NCBI GenBank assembly: GCA_050179685.1 | Contig: JBFXEW010000020.1 | Coordinates: 38,820 to 102,819, forward strand | Origin: GWE2-40-63 sp050179685 | GTDB lineage: Bacteria > Bacteroidota > Bacteroidia > Bacteroidales > SZUA-534 | DNA: 64,000 nucleotides | Direction of reading: 5' to 3' | Shown: piece by piece, positions 10,359-19,100 of the stretch | How the letters are laid out: every line of letters starts with the position of its first letter | Position numbering within the stretch: position 1 is the stretch's first letter | The notes under the pieces: model-generated | What the model saw: the letters and a program-made list of their open reading frames with translations, nothing else | What the model was told of the DNA's origin: nothing | Database searches by the model: none | Translations under genes and position numbers: made by a program

Positions 10359-10997
10359 TTAGGTATAAAACAATACTCCTAAATAATGAGCAATAGCACC
10401 AGCCAATACAAAAAAGTGAAAGATGGCGTGGTTGTACGGAATCTTTTTAAACATATACAATACAGCTCCAACAGTGTAGAATAAACCACCGGCAGCCAGC
10501 CACATCAATCCTTCAAAAGGGAAGCGTTCTATTAAGGGCTTCAGGGCAATTACGATAATCCAACCCATGGCAACATAACTAATGGTTGAAAGCAGGTTGT
10601 AACGGCCTGTAAAAAATAATTTCAGAATAATTCCTGCCAGGCCAATTCCCCAGGCAATGCCAAAAATGGTCCATCCCCAGGCTCCCTGCAAACCAAGCAG
10701 GGTAAAAGGGGTGTAAGTACCGGCAATCAGAAAATAGATAGCTGCATGATCGAAGATATTCAGTTTCTTTCGTCGTTCGGGTTCTGTAGCCGAATGGTAA
10801 AGCGTTGAGGCCGAAAACAAAACCAGCATGCTGATGCCGTATAACGCATAACTTGCAATATGTATAGCACTTTGCAGGTGAATTCCTTTAATCATTAGTA
10901 TTACCGTACCAATCAGGCTCAGAATAATGCCGGCAAAATGGCTCCAGATGTTTATCAGTTCTTCGGTTCGTGTATATCGATGTATGGACGTTGTCAT
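10359..10997 (-). CDS. Hemolysin III / YqfA family (PAQR-like) membrane protein
   Basis: 212 residues with seven predicted hydrophobic segments. Family motifs are visible: EELINIWSHFAGIILSLIG near the N-terminus, SASTLYHS in the second segment, IFDHAAIYFLIAGTYTPF, and HAIFHFFVLAGAIAHY at the C-terminus. The conserved His and Asp residues of the PAQR superfamily, thought to bind a metal, are retained (SxxxH, HxxxH). It is an inner-membrane protein. Some homologues are called hemolysins, but the true activity in bacteria is unsettled; hydrolase or membrane-homeostasis roles are proposed for the superfamily. It is convergent with ppdK and stands alone. Confidence 0.9.
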   Translation of the reverse strand: MTTSIHRYTRTEELINIWSHFAGIILSLIGTVILMIKGIHLQSAIHIASYALYGISMLVLFSASTLYHSATEPERRKKLNIFDHAAIYFLIAGTYTPFTLLGLQGAWGWTIFGIAWGIGLAGIILKLFFTGRYNLLSTISYVAMGWIIVIALKPLIERFPFEGLMWLAAGGLFYTVGAVLYMFKKIPYNHAIFHFFVLAGAIAHYLGVLFYT

Positions 10998-11130
10998 AGT
11001 TTTTGTTTTTATAAATAAATTGGGATGCTAGTTACTACTTTTTTCGTTTTCGGGGAAAAAAATCTTGCTGAAGTGCGAAAAATGGGGATTGAAATTAAGC
11101 CGACTAAGCAAAAATGCATCGATTTAAAAT

Positions 11131-11138
11131 TACCTTTG
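11131..11138 (+). promoter_or_regulatory. Bacteroidota -7 box before yidD
   Basis: TACCTTTG fits the -7 consensus TAnnTTTG. It ends only 4 bp before the yidD ATG at 11143, so transcription would begin at or next to the start codon (leaderless or nearly so). I see no good TTTG at -33. Confidence 0.4.
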
Positions 11139-11142
11139 TTGC

Positions 11143-11430
11143 ATGAATTTTTTAAGTAAGTTTTTTGCATTTATTCTAATAATCCCGGTAAAGCTTTACC
11201 AGTGGGTAATTTCGCCCTGGTTGCCTAATGCCTGCCGGTACAATCCCACCTGTTCGCATTATACCATCGAGGCCTTAAAAATTCATGGACCGCTTAAGGG
11301 TTTGTTTTTGGCGCTGCGTCGCATTTTCTCCTGCCACCAGTGGGGCGGATGGGGCTACGATCCGGTTCCCCGGAAAGAAGATTTTACCTGGGAAAAACCG
11401 GAAGCACAAAAAAACCGTCCTTTTGAATAA
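11143..11430 (+). CDS. yidD: Membrane protein insertion efficiency factor YidD
   Basis: 95 residues, slightly longer than the common 70-90. The N-terminal amphipathic/hydrophobic stretch (FAFILIIPVKLYQWVISPWL) is followed by the family core CRYNPTCSHYTIEALKIHG and the RRIFSCHQWGGWGYDPVP block. YidD sits on the inner face of the cytoplasmic membrane and assists YidC-dependent insertion. The C-terminal 20 residues are charged and variable. The usual rnpA/rpmH/yidC neighbours are absent, which is common in Bacteroidota. Start choice: the ATG at 11143 gives the expected N-terminus although a -7 box is nearly adjacent. Confidence 0.95.
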   Translation: MNFLSKFFAFILIIPVKLYQWVISPWLPNACRYNPTCSHYTIEALKIHGPLKGLFLALRRIFSCHQWGGWGYDPVPRKEDFTWEKPEAQKNRPFE

Positions 11431-11731
11431 ACTTCTGGTTTAAAGACAAAACGCTGATAAAAATCATAATCATTTCCTAAAAAGTGTAACAATTATCACA
11501 TTATTGCAAGCCGCTTAATTGTATATTTGCTACGTAATTCTAAGATAACGGAAGTATCGGTTATCGAGGAAACTAATGAAATCGGATCCGGAGGAAATGC
11601 TGACGGAAAAGAAACTTTGAATGGATTATATTTTTTGATGATTGTCTATTCATAATTTTCCTTCCTTTTTTTTCTCAGGATAAATTTTATAAGTCTAATA
11701 GTCTGATGTCTAACATCTAATAGTCTAAATT
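11431..11731 (+). promoter_or_regulatory. Leader region of hydG with a candidate promoter
   Basis: 301 bp between yidD and hydG. TATATTTG at 11522-11529 fits the -7 consensus and would leave a leader of about 195 nt. In that leader a stem can form between GATAAC (11543-11548) and GTTATC (11559-11564), followed by purine-rich blocks. I could not match it to a known riboswitch class. The last 40 bp before the ATG are low-complexity repeats of the GTCTAATAGTCT type. Confidence 0.35.
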
Positions 11732-13156
11732 ATGATTTACCAACCGCAACAGTACGCCATTGCCGATGAACGCATGAAGCCCTTTATCGATGAGCAGGAA
11801 ATCCACAGTTTTCTTGAAAATACGCATCCTACCAAAGAACGGGTTCGTGAAGTAATTGCCAAATCGCTCGATAAAAATCGCCTGAGCCTGGAAGAAACAG
11901 CGGTGTTAATCAATGCCACCGATCCGGAATTGATTGAGGAGATTAAGCAAGGAGCAAAAACCCTGAAAGAGAAAGTTTATGGCAAGCGTATTGTGCTTTT
12001 TGCGCCACTTTATGTGGGGAATTTTTGCACCAACAATTGTAAATATTGTGGTTTCCGCACCACCAACCGCAAGCAGGTACGCACAACATTAACCGACGAG
12101 CAATTGGTAAAAGAAGTTGAGGCGCTGGAAGAGAACGGACAAAAACGACTGATACTGGTTTATGGCGAGCATCCCAAATACAATGCCGAATTTATTGCCT
12201 CTTCGGTACGCACGGTATATAGAGTAAAAAAAGGCAATGGCGAAATACGGCGGGTAAACATTAATGCAGCGCCTATGGAGATTGATGATTTCAGAACCGT
12301 GCATGAAGCCGGGATTGGAACGTATCAGATATTTCAGGAAACCTATCACCACGAAACTTACCAAAGCGTGCATCTGTCTGGTAAAAAAGCCGATTACAAT
12401 TACCGCTTAACAGCACTCGATCGCGCTCAGGAAGCCGGAATCGACGATGTGGGTATTGGCGCTTTGTTTGGTTTGTACGACTGGCGCTTTGAGTTGCTGG
12501 CGCTTATTCGTCACGTAAATCACTTTGAGGCTTGTTATAATGTGGGTCCGCACACCATTTCGTTTCCACGGATAAAAGATGCCAGCGAGTACGATATTGT
12601 TGATAAATGGCGCGTTTCAGACGAAGATTTTACCCGTTTGGTAGCAATTTTGCGTCTGGCAGTTCCTTACACCGGAATGATTCTTACTGCCCGCGAGCCT
12701 ATGGAAATACGTTCTGAGATAATGAGTTTTGGTGTTTCGCAAATCGATGGTGGAACAAAAATTGAAATGGGCGCTTATTCCAAAAAAGAAGACCATCAGC
12801 ATCTCGATAAAGAGCAATTCCAGATTAACGACAACCGCTCCCTGGGCGAAATTATCGACGAATTGCTCGATAAAGATTACCTGCCCTCGTTTTGTACCGC
12901 ATGTTACCGTGCCGGGCGTACCGGTGAGCATTTTATGGAATTTTCGGTACCCGGATTTATCAAAAAATATTGTACGCCCAACGCCATGCTTACTTTGGCC
13001 GAATACCTCGAAGATTATGCTACCCTTGATGTAAAAGCCAAAGGTGAAAAGGTAATTGCCAAAAATCTGGCTGAAATGGAAGAGGGAAAGATAAAGCAAT
13101 CGTTGATTGAGCGGCTCGATAAAGTAAAAGCCGGTGAACGCGATTTGTATTTTTAA
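11732..13156 (+). CDS. hydG: [FeFe] hydrogenase H-cluster radical SAM maturase HydG
   Basis: 474 residues, normal length. HydG splits tyrosine into p-cresol and dehydroglycine and builds the Fe(CO)2CN synthon of the H-cluster. The radical-SAM cluster motif CX3CX2C is CTNNCKYC (Cys 99, 103, 106). The HydG-specific C-terminal cluster motif is complete as CX2C-X22-C, beginning CTACYRAGRTG. This second motif separates HydG from ThiH, which lacks it. hydE follows 51 bp downstream on the same strand, so the two are probably co-transcribed. The third maturase HydF and the hydrogenase HydA are not in the window. Confidence 0.97.
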   Translation: MIYQPQQYAIADERMKPFIDEQEIHSFLENTHPTKERVREVIAKSLDKNRLSLEETAVLINATDPELIEEIKQGAKTLKEKVYGKRIVLFAPLYVGNFCTNNCKYCGFRTTNRKQVRTTLTDEQLVKEVEALEENGQKRLILVYGEHPKYNAEFIASSVRTVYRVKKGNGEIRRVNINAAPMEIDDFRTVHEAGIGTYQIFQETYHHETYQSVHLSGKKADYNYRLTALDRAQEAGIDDVGIGALFGLYDWRFELLALIRHVNHFEACYNVGPHTISFPRIKDASEYDIVDKWRVSDEDFTRLVAILRLAVPYTGMILTAREPMEIRSEIMSFGVSQIDGGTKIEMGAYSKKEDHQHLDKEQFQINDNRSLGEIIDELLDKDYLPSFCTACYRAGRTGEHFMEFSVPGFIKKYCTPNAMLTLAEYLEDYATLDVKAKGEKVIAKNLAEMEEGKIKQSLIERLDKVKAGERDLYF

Positions 13157-13207
13157 CGTTTTTTGAGATTTTCTCGATAATTACCCGGACTTAAATTGCT
13201 AAAAGCA

Positions 13208-14326
13208 ATGAATAAAACCAGTACGCATATTAGTAAATCAGGAATGAAAAACCTTACATCGATACTTTCTCAAAAAGAATTTTCAAAGCAGGATATTGTT
13301 ATCCTGTTGGCGGCACAGGGCAACGATGAAAAACTGTTATTTGCCCGGGCCAAGGAAATAAAAGAGCAGGAGGTGGGCAAAAAAGTCTATTACCGTGGAC
13401 TGGTTGAGTTCTCGAATATTTGCTCTAAAGATTGTTTTTACTGTGGAATCCGTAAAGGAAACACGGAGGTGAGCCGTTTTAACCTGAGCGACGAGCAGAT
13501 TCTGAAAGCCGCTGAATTTGCCCACAAAAGCGGTTACGGTTCTTTTGTGATGCAAAGCGGTGAAATCAGTTCACCGGCTTTTACAGCTCGTATCGAAAAG
13601 CTATTACGCCAAATCAAGCAACTTACCAACGATGAACTGGGAATCACTATTTCGTTGGGCGAACAAACCGAAGAAACCTATCAGCGCTGGTTCAATGCCG
13701 GGGCACACCGTTATTTACTGCGTATTGAATCGAGTAATCGCGAGTTGTATCAGAAGTTACATCCCAACGATGGAACTCACGACTATCAAAAACGGTTGGA
13801 TTGTTTGTACACACTAAAAAAAAATGGTTATCAAACCGGAACGGGAGTGATGATTGCGCTGCCTTTTCAAACCCTGGAACACCTGGCCGACGATATATTA
13901 TTTATGCAGCAGTTTGATGTGGATATGGTAGGCATGGGGCCTTACATTGAACATCCCGATACGCCTTTGTATCAGTATCGAAGCGAGTTGCTTCCGCTTA
14001 ACGAACGCTTTAAACTGGCCTTGCGTATGATTGCTACCTTGCGCATTGTTATGCGCGATATTAATATTGCTGCTGCTACCGCCCTGCAGGCTATCGATCC
14101 GCTGGGGCGCGAAAAAGCCGTTAAAGTAGGAGCAAACATTATAATGCCTAACATTACTCCGGGAACCTACCGGAACAGCTATAAACTTTACGAAAATAAA
14201 CCCTGTGTGGATGAAGAACCCCAGGATTGTGTGCAATGTCTTGATGTGCGCATTAAGCTGGCCGATGCAGAAATAGGCTATGGTGAGTGGGGCGATTCAC
14301 GACATTATTACAAGCGGCACAAATAA
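13208..14326 (+). CDS. hydE: [FeFe] hydrogenase H-cluster radical SAM maturase HydE
   Basis: 372 residues from the ATG at 13208; an in-frame TTG at 13196 adds four residues and is less likely. HydE is a radical SAM enzyme acting on the HydG-made iron synthon during assembly of the dithiomethylamine-bridged subcluster. The cluster motif CX3CX2C is CSKDCFYC (Cys 72, 76, 79). An optional second cluster signature, CX7CX2C near the C-terminus (CVDEEPQDCVQC), is also present, as in Thermotoga HydE. Other BioB-like family features: VMQSGEISSPAF, ISLGEQTEETYQRW, PNITPGTYRNSY. It follows hydG and presumably shares its promoter. Confidence 0.96.
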   Translation: MNKTSTHISKSGMKNLTSILSQKEFSKQDIVILLAAQGNDEKLLFARAKEIKEQEVGKKVYYRGLVEFSNICSKDCFYCGIRKGNTEVSRFNLSDEQILKAAEFAHKSGYGSFVMQSGEISSPAFTARIEKLLRQIKQLTNDELGITISLGEQTEETYQRWFNAGAHRYLLRIESSNRELYQKLHPNDGTHDYQKRLDCLYTLKKNGYQTGTGVMIALPFQTLEHLADDILFMQQFDVDMVGMGPYIEHPDTPLYQYRSELLPLNERFKLALRMIATLRIVMRDINIAAATALQAIDPLGREKAVKVGANIIMPNITPGTYRNSYKLYENKPCVDEEPQDCVQCLDVRIKLADAEIGYGEWGDSRHYYKRHK

Positions 14327-14435
14327 AAAAAACTTACCTTTCAGGATAAAAATGCTACTGTATGTGCGTGGTATCTTAAATTTTTGTAATTTGCTTCAAC
14401 GAACAAACAATGTTTAACCAAATCTTACAAAAATT

Positions 14436-15938
14436 ATGAAATTACGCAGAGCCTTAGCGCTGTTCATTATTGTGGTAATGACAGCCTGTTCCGAAAATGA
14501 AGATTTTCAACAAATCCCTCAAAATCAGACCGAGTTAGAGCCGCTTACAGGTTCCGAAATTAACGCTTATATACATGGCGTGTTGCAGCAAACCGGTAGC
14601 TTTACCTGGAGTGATGCCGACGATTACCTGTTATGGAGTGCCCTGATGCGTGGCGACAGTATCTTAACCATTGGATACGGTTCATCTGCTTATTCGCAAC
14701 ACAAAAGCACTGAGTTGTTAACACAAAAGCAGGAAATTCTCGATGTGGTTCGCAGTTTTGAAGAAGAAAGCGGATTGCGCCTGAAATCGGGCACCGATGT
14801 GGTGGTTTACGACGATGCCGTGTTGAATTTTGTGGATGTGTGGGTCGGAAATATTGAAACCTTAACAGCCTTGCGGGCTATGCCAAATATTCGGTACCTG
14901 GAACCTGCCGGCTATCGTTTTTTTGCATACGAACCAACCTTAAAAAGCTCGTCGGGTTGCGATAACACGCCCGTTGCGGTTAATAGCTACGATTATCGTA
15001 CCATTGCTCCCAATTGTCTGGTGTCGTGGACTTACGATAAACACAATATTACCCAGGCCTGGTCGTACAGTACCGGTTCGGGAATAACCGTAGGACTTAT
15101 CGATACAGGAGTTTCCCAGGATCAATCGATGTGGGGCGCGAATTTTAACGATGGTTATTCCAACGGCCGCTCAATTTATAAGTATGGGGTTTATGTCGAT
15201 TCTTTCTGGCCCTGGAGTACCACTACCGATGGTGTTTGGGATAAATGCGCCCACGGAAGTCTTATGGCCGCAACTATTGCCAGTCCGCGCAACGATAATT
15301 ATTTGCCAGTGGGTGTGGCTTACAATTGCAATCTGGTGAGTTACCGGGCAACCAAAAATGTGGTACTCGACGGTTATCATGAGCAACGGGGTGTGGCCCG
15401 CGCTTTAACTGAGCTGGGTAACCGCAGCGATGTAAAAGTAATCTCGATGTCGATAGGCCATATTTTTTCAGTAGGTAGTATTTCTGATGCCGTAAAATAT
15501 GCCTATGGAAAAGGTAAAATGATTGTTGCAGCCGGTGGAACTTCGACCGAGTTTACCAACTTTGTTGGTGTTATTTTCCCGGCCAGCATGTCGGAAACAG
15601 TAGCTGTTACCGGTATTACCGATGGAGCGGGTTATACCGAATGCGCTGTTTGCCATAAAGGGAGTAAAATTGATTTTACCGTTATTATGCAACGTCATAG
15701 CGATGACAACCGCCGCTCGGTTTGTCTGGGATTTTTCGAAAATTCCAAAACCTATGTTGGGGGATCGTCGGTAGCTACTTCTTTTACTGCAGGTATTGCA
15801 GCCCTTATTTGGGGTAAATACCCTACCTGGACCCGCGATCAGGTATTGGCCCGCATGAAGCAATCAGCCAGTTTGTATCCGAATAAAAGTGCTGATTTTG
15901 GTTATGGAAACATCAATGCATTAATGGCAGTGCAATAA
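14436..15938 (+). CDS. S8 family serine peptidase lipoprotein (subtilase)
   Basis: 500 residues. A short signal ends in the lipobox VMTAC (Cys 18), so the product should be a lipoprotein outside the cytoplasm. Residues about 30-180 form an N-terminal region that may be a propeptide-like inhibitor. The subtilisin fold follows, with Asp223 in GLIDTGVS, His273 in CAHGSLMA and Ser445 in GGSSVATSFTAGIAALIWG, where SSVA replaces the usual TSMA. All three triad residues are present. Five or more cysteines in the catalytic domain (for example CAVC and SGC) could form disulfides. It is a single gene after hydE; nothing nearby suggests the substrate. Confidence 0.9.
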   Translation: MKLRRALALFIIVVMTACSENEDFQQIPQNQTELEPLTGSEINAYIHGVLQQTGSFTWSDADDYLLWSALMRGDSILTIGYGSSAYSQHKSTELLTQKQEILDVVRSFEEESGLRLKSGTDVVVYDDAVLNFVDVWVGNIETLTALRAMPNIRYLEPAGYRFFAYEPTLKSSSGCDNTPVAVNSYDYRTIAPNCLVSWTYDKHNITQAWSYSTGSGITVGLIDTGVSQDQSMWGANFNDGYSNGRSIYKYGVYVDSFWPWSTTTDGVWDKCAHGSLMAATIASPRNDNYLPVGVAYNCNLVSYRATKNVVLDGYHEQRGVARALTELGNRSDVKVISMSIGHIFSVGSISDAVKYAYGKGKMIVAAGGTSTEFTNFVGVIFPASMSETVAVTGITDGAGYTECAVCHKGSKIDFTVIMQRHSDDNRRSVCLGFFENSKTYVGGSSVATSFTAGIAALIWGKYPTWTRDQVLARMKQSASLYPNKSADFGYGNINALMAVQ

Positions 15939-15961
15939 ACAATTAAAGCCTAAAGAAAAGA

Positions 15962-16166
15962 AGAGGGTGTCCCAAAAGCAATATGCATTTACCAAAAACT
16001 TACAAAATGGAAGTAATCTTCAAAAAAGGAACGCTGATGACGCGGATTTTAACTGATTTTCACAGATCTTATCAGCGTAAATCAGTTTTTTCAGCGTTAT
16101 CCGCGTTCTATCCCTTTTAATTTGAAAGCAGATGGTTTAAATCTTTTGCTTTTTAGACAGCCTCTT
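15962..16166. repeat. MITE-like inverted-repeat element between convergent genes
   Basis: Outer ends AGAGGGTGTCCCAAAAGC (15962-15979) and the reverse complement of 16148-16165, AGAGGCTGTCTAAAAAGC, match at 15 of 18 positions. Inside, AACTGATTT and AAATCAGTT form a second inverted repeat, and words of the type ACGCGGAT/ATCCGCGT recur. There is no coding frame. It fills the gap between the subtilase and the sensor gene and may be a non-autonomous insertion sequence remnant. Confidence 0.5.
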
Positions 16167-16182
16167 TGTTTTCTTATTGTTC

Positions 16183-19100
16183 TTAGATGCGTACGCCAAT
16201 TACAATAACATCATCGATTTGCTCAATGGTTCCACGCCATTTGTCAAAGGTTTTGTCCAGAATTTCGCGTTGCTCAGCCATGGGCTTTTGATGAATACTT
16301 ACCAGCAGTTCCTTGAAATTTTTCGACATATATTTACGGCCATCTTCTCCTCCAAACTGATCGGGATAACCATCGGATGAATTATACAGACAATCGCCTT
16401 TTTGCAATTCAAATTCTTCCATCTCGAAGGGGGAATCTTTTTTTATGTGGTATCCAATGGGCATCCGATTCGCTTTTAATGTTTTTAACTCTCCATCACG
16501 GATAATATACAAGGGGTTGTAGGCTCCTGAAAAGCGGAGTGTCATGGTTTTGTGGTCAATCACATACAGCGACAGGTCCATACCATCTTTCGATTCGCCT
16601 TCTTTTCCGGTTTGGTGTAGCTGTTTGATTACCTGTTCACGTAGTCGGTCGAGAATGGCATTGGGCTGGCAAATGCCTTCTTTGTTTACAATTTCGTTTA
16701 AGAAAGCTATACCCAACATGCTCATAAAAGCACCCGGAACCCCATGGCCGGTGCAATCGGCTGCAACAATTATGGTGGTGTCGTTACGGCGCGTGGCCCA
16801 GTAATAGTCGCCACTTACAATATCGCGCGGACGGTAAAGTACAAAATACTCATCAACCACATCGGCAATTTGCTCAATCGGTGGTAGTATGGCCGATTGA
16901 ATTCGTTTGGCGTACTGAATACTGTCGGTAATATTTTTGTGTTGCTCATTAATTTTTTCATTCTGCGTAGCCAGTTCTTCTTTTTGTGCTTCAATTTCGG
17001 CGGTTCGTTCGCGTACTTTTTGTTCCAGAATGCGTTTCTCTTCAATCAGTTTTCGTTCACGGATAACAATAAACAACCAGATTCCCGAAGCTATCAGCAA
17101 GGCATAAATAACGTAAGCCAGTATGGTTTTATACCAGGGAGGCGAAATATTCACCTGGATTTTTACCCCCTCATTGTTCCAGGTTTTGTCATTGTTTGAA
17201 CCAATTACGTGGAAAGTGTATTTTCCCGGTGGAATACCCGAATAGGTTGCCCTTCGGTTGTTGGCATCGCTTAAAACCCATTCGTCGTCGAGTCCCTCGA
17301 GGCGGTATTTGTATTTGTTGGCAGCCGGTTCGGTGTAATCGAGTACGGCAAATTCAAAAGCAATAAAGTTTTGATTGTATTTTAGATTGATGCTGTTTTT
17401 GTAATAAATCAGGCTGTCGAGCGGGTATTCTTTTCCCCGAATGGTGAATTTATCGACTACCAGTTTGGGCACGTTCCGGTTGATGCTGTCGGGATAAAAC
17501 GAAACAAAACCACGACCGGTAAACAACATCAGCTCGTTAGTTGGCGAACTAAATGATGGTCGGTTTCCAAGAAAGATATGTCGTGAAAAATCTGTGGCGG
17601 TAAAATAGTTTTTTGCCTGTTCTTCTTCCAGATCGAATTTTATTAACCCTTTTCCGGTAGTGAGCCATACCTGTCCTTGTTCATCTTCGTGAATTCCATT
17701 TATGTTATTATCGATAAAACCATTTTCGATGGAGTAGTAGGAGAATTCCTCCGATGCGGCATCGAAACCATAGAGTCCGTTGGTACTGTAAATCCAGATG
17801 CTGTTTTTTCCAATTTTCAGATGGGCCATACCCCAATCGTGTTCATAGGGACATTCCCACGACCGATGCTCAAGCGTTTCGCTATTAATCTGGTGTAAGT
17901 AGGGCAGGGTGGCAAACCAAAGGTTGCCGTTTGCATCAAGATCCATAAATCCTTTGCTTAATGGGCCGTCTTTGAATTCATCGGGGTATTCAAAAACAAA
18001 TTCGAGCCTGCTTTTTGTGGGGTTAAGCCGGTAAATTCCTTTTACCGTGCGCACCCAGATGTTTCCTTGCTTGTCGCTAAGTGCCGAAGAGAAAAAATTC
18101 AAATCCACCTCATCGATAAAATCGTACTGTTGCTGAAAGGGATAAAACGATTCGTAGCTTAAGTCGCTATGGTTGATTATGTAAACGCCATTCGGGCAAA
18201 AAGCATAAAGCTTGTTTGCTTTGCCGGCAATTAGTTTTCTGACACTGTTTTTTAAACTGTCGTTACCAACAATGAGCGCACCGGTTTCTCTGACAAAATC
18301 GATTTTTTGTCCGGCCAGATTGTAACGACTAATTTTATTGTCGGTAGCCAGCCAGATATTCTTATCGGGGGTGCGAACCATATCGTTAATAAAGTAGTTT
18401 GGTTCGCCGGTAAAGTCATCGTGACTAAAAATATGGGAGGGTAGCTTGAATTCCGTTTTTGTGGTCAAGTTGCGCGAATATTTTACAATTTGGTTGTCGA
18501 TGGCAAACCAGATGTTGGCCGCTTCGTCGTAACTTACCGGATAAGTAATATCGGAGTTTATGCCCAAATCGGTAAAACGAAACGGGCTTTTAATCAGTCG
18601 GTTTAAACCTTCGGTGGTGGCCACCCAGATGTTTTCTCCCCGGTCTTCAAAAATCTGAATAATCCGGTTGTTGTAGAGCCGGTTGTGAATATCGGCCTTA
18701 ACCTGTTCCAGCGTGTTTTGCTCTTTGTTATAGATATTGATGCCCTCGTCGGTTCCAATCCAGATGTTCTGTTGATTGTCTTCGAAAACCGAATAAATAA
18801 TATTACTGGTAAGAACTTTCTTTTGCAGCGTATTTTGAAAAACTACAAATTTCGACCAAAGGTAATCGTACTTAATCAATCCATACATCGAGCCAATCCA
18901 GAATATGCCTTCTTTATCCTGAAAAAGACGCAGGTATTCCTTATCGACCGGTGTCCCCAAAAGTTCTTCGAAATTGATGGGGAAAAACTCGAACTTCCGT
19001 TTTTTGTAATTGTATTTTTCGAGGCCTTTATTGCTTAAAAACCAAAAACTTCCCTGCTTATCTACCAATAAATCTTTAATCTGATTCGACTCAATAAACA

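Noticed and set aside
11531..11731. Known riboswitch upstream of hydG
   Set aside because: I compared it with the motifs I know (TPP, SAM, cobalamin, FMN, glycine, fluoride, THF) and none fits.
13196..13207. TTG start for hydE
   Set aside because: The ATG at 13208 gives a normal N-terminus and the TTG adds only four residues.
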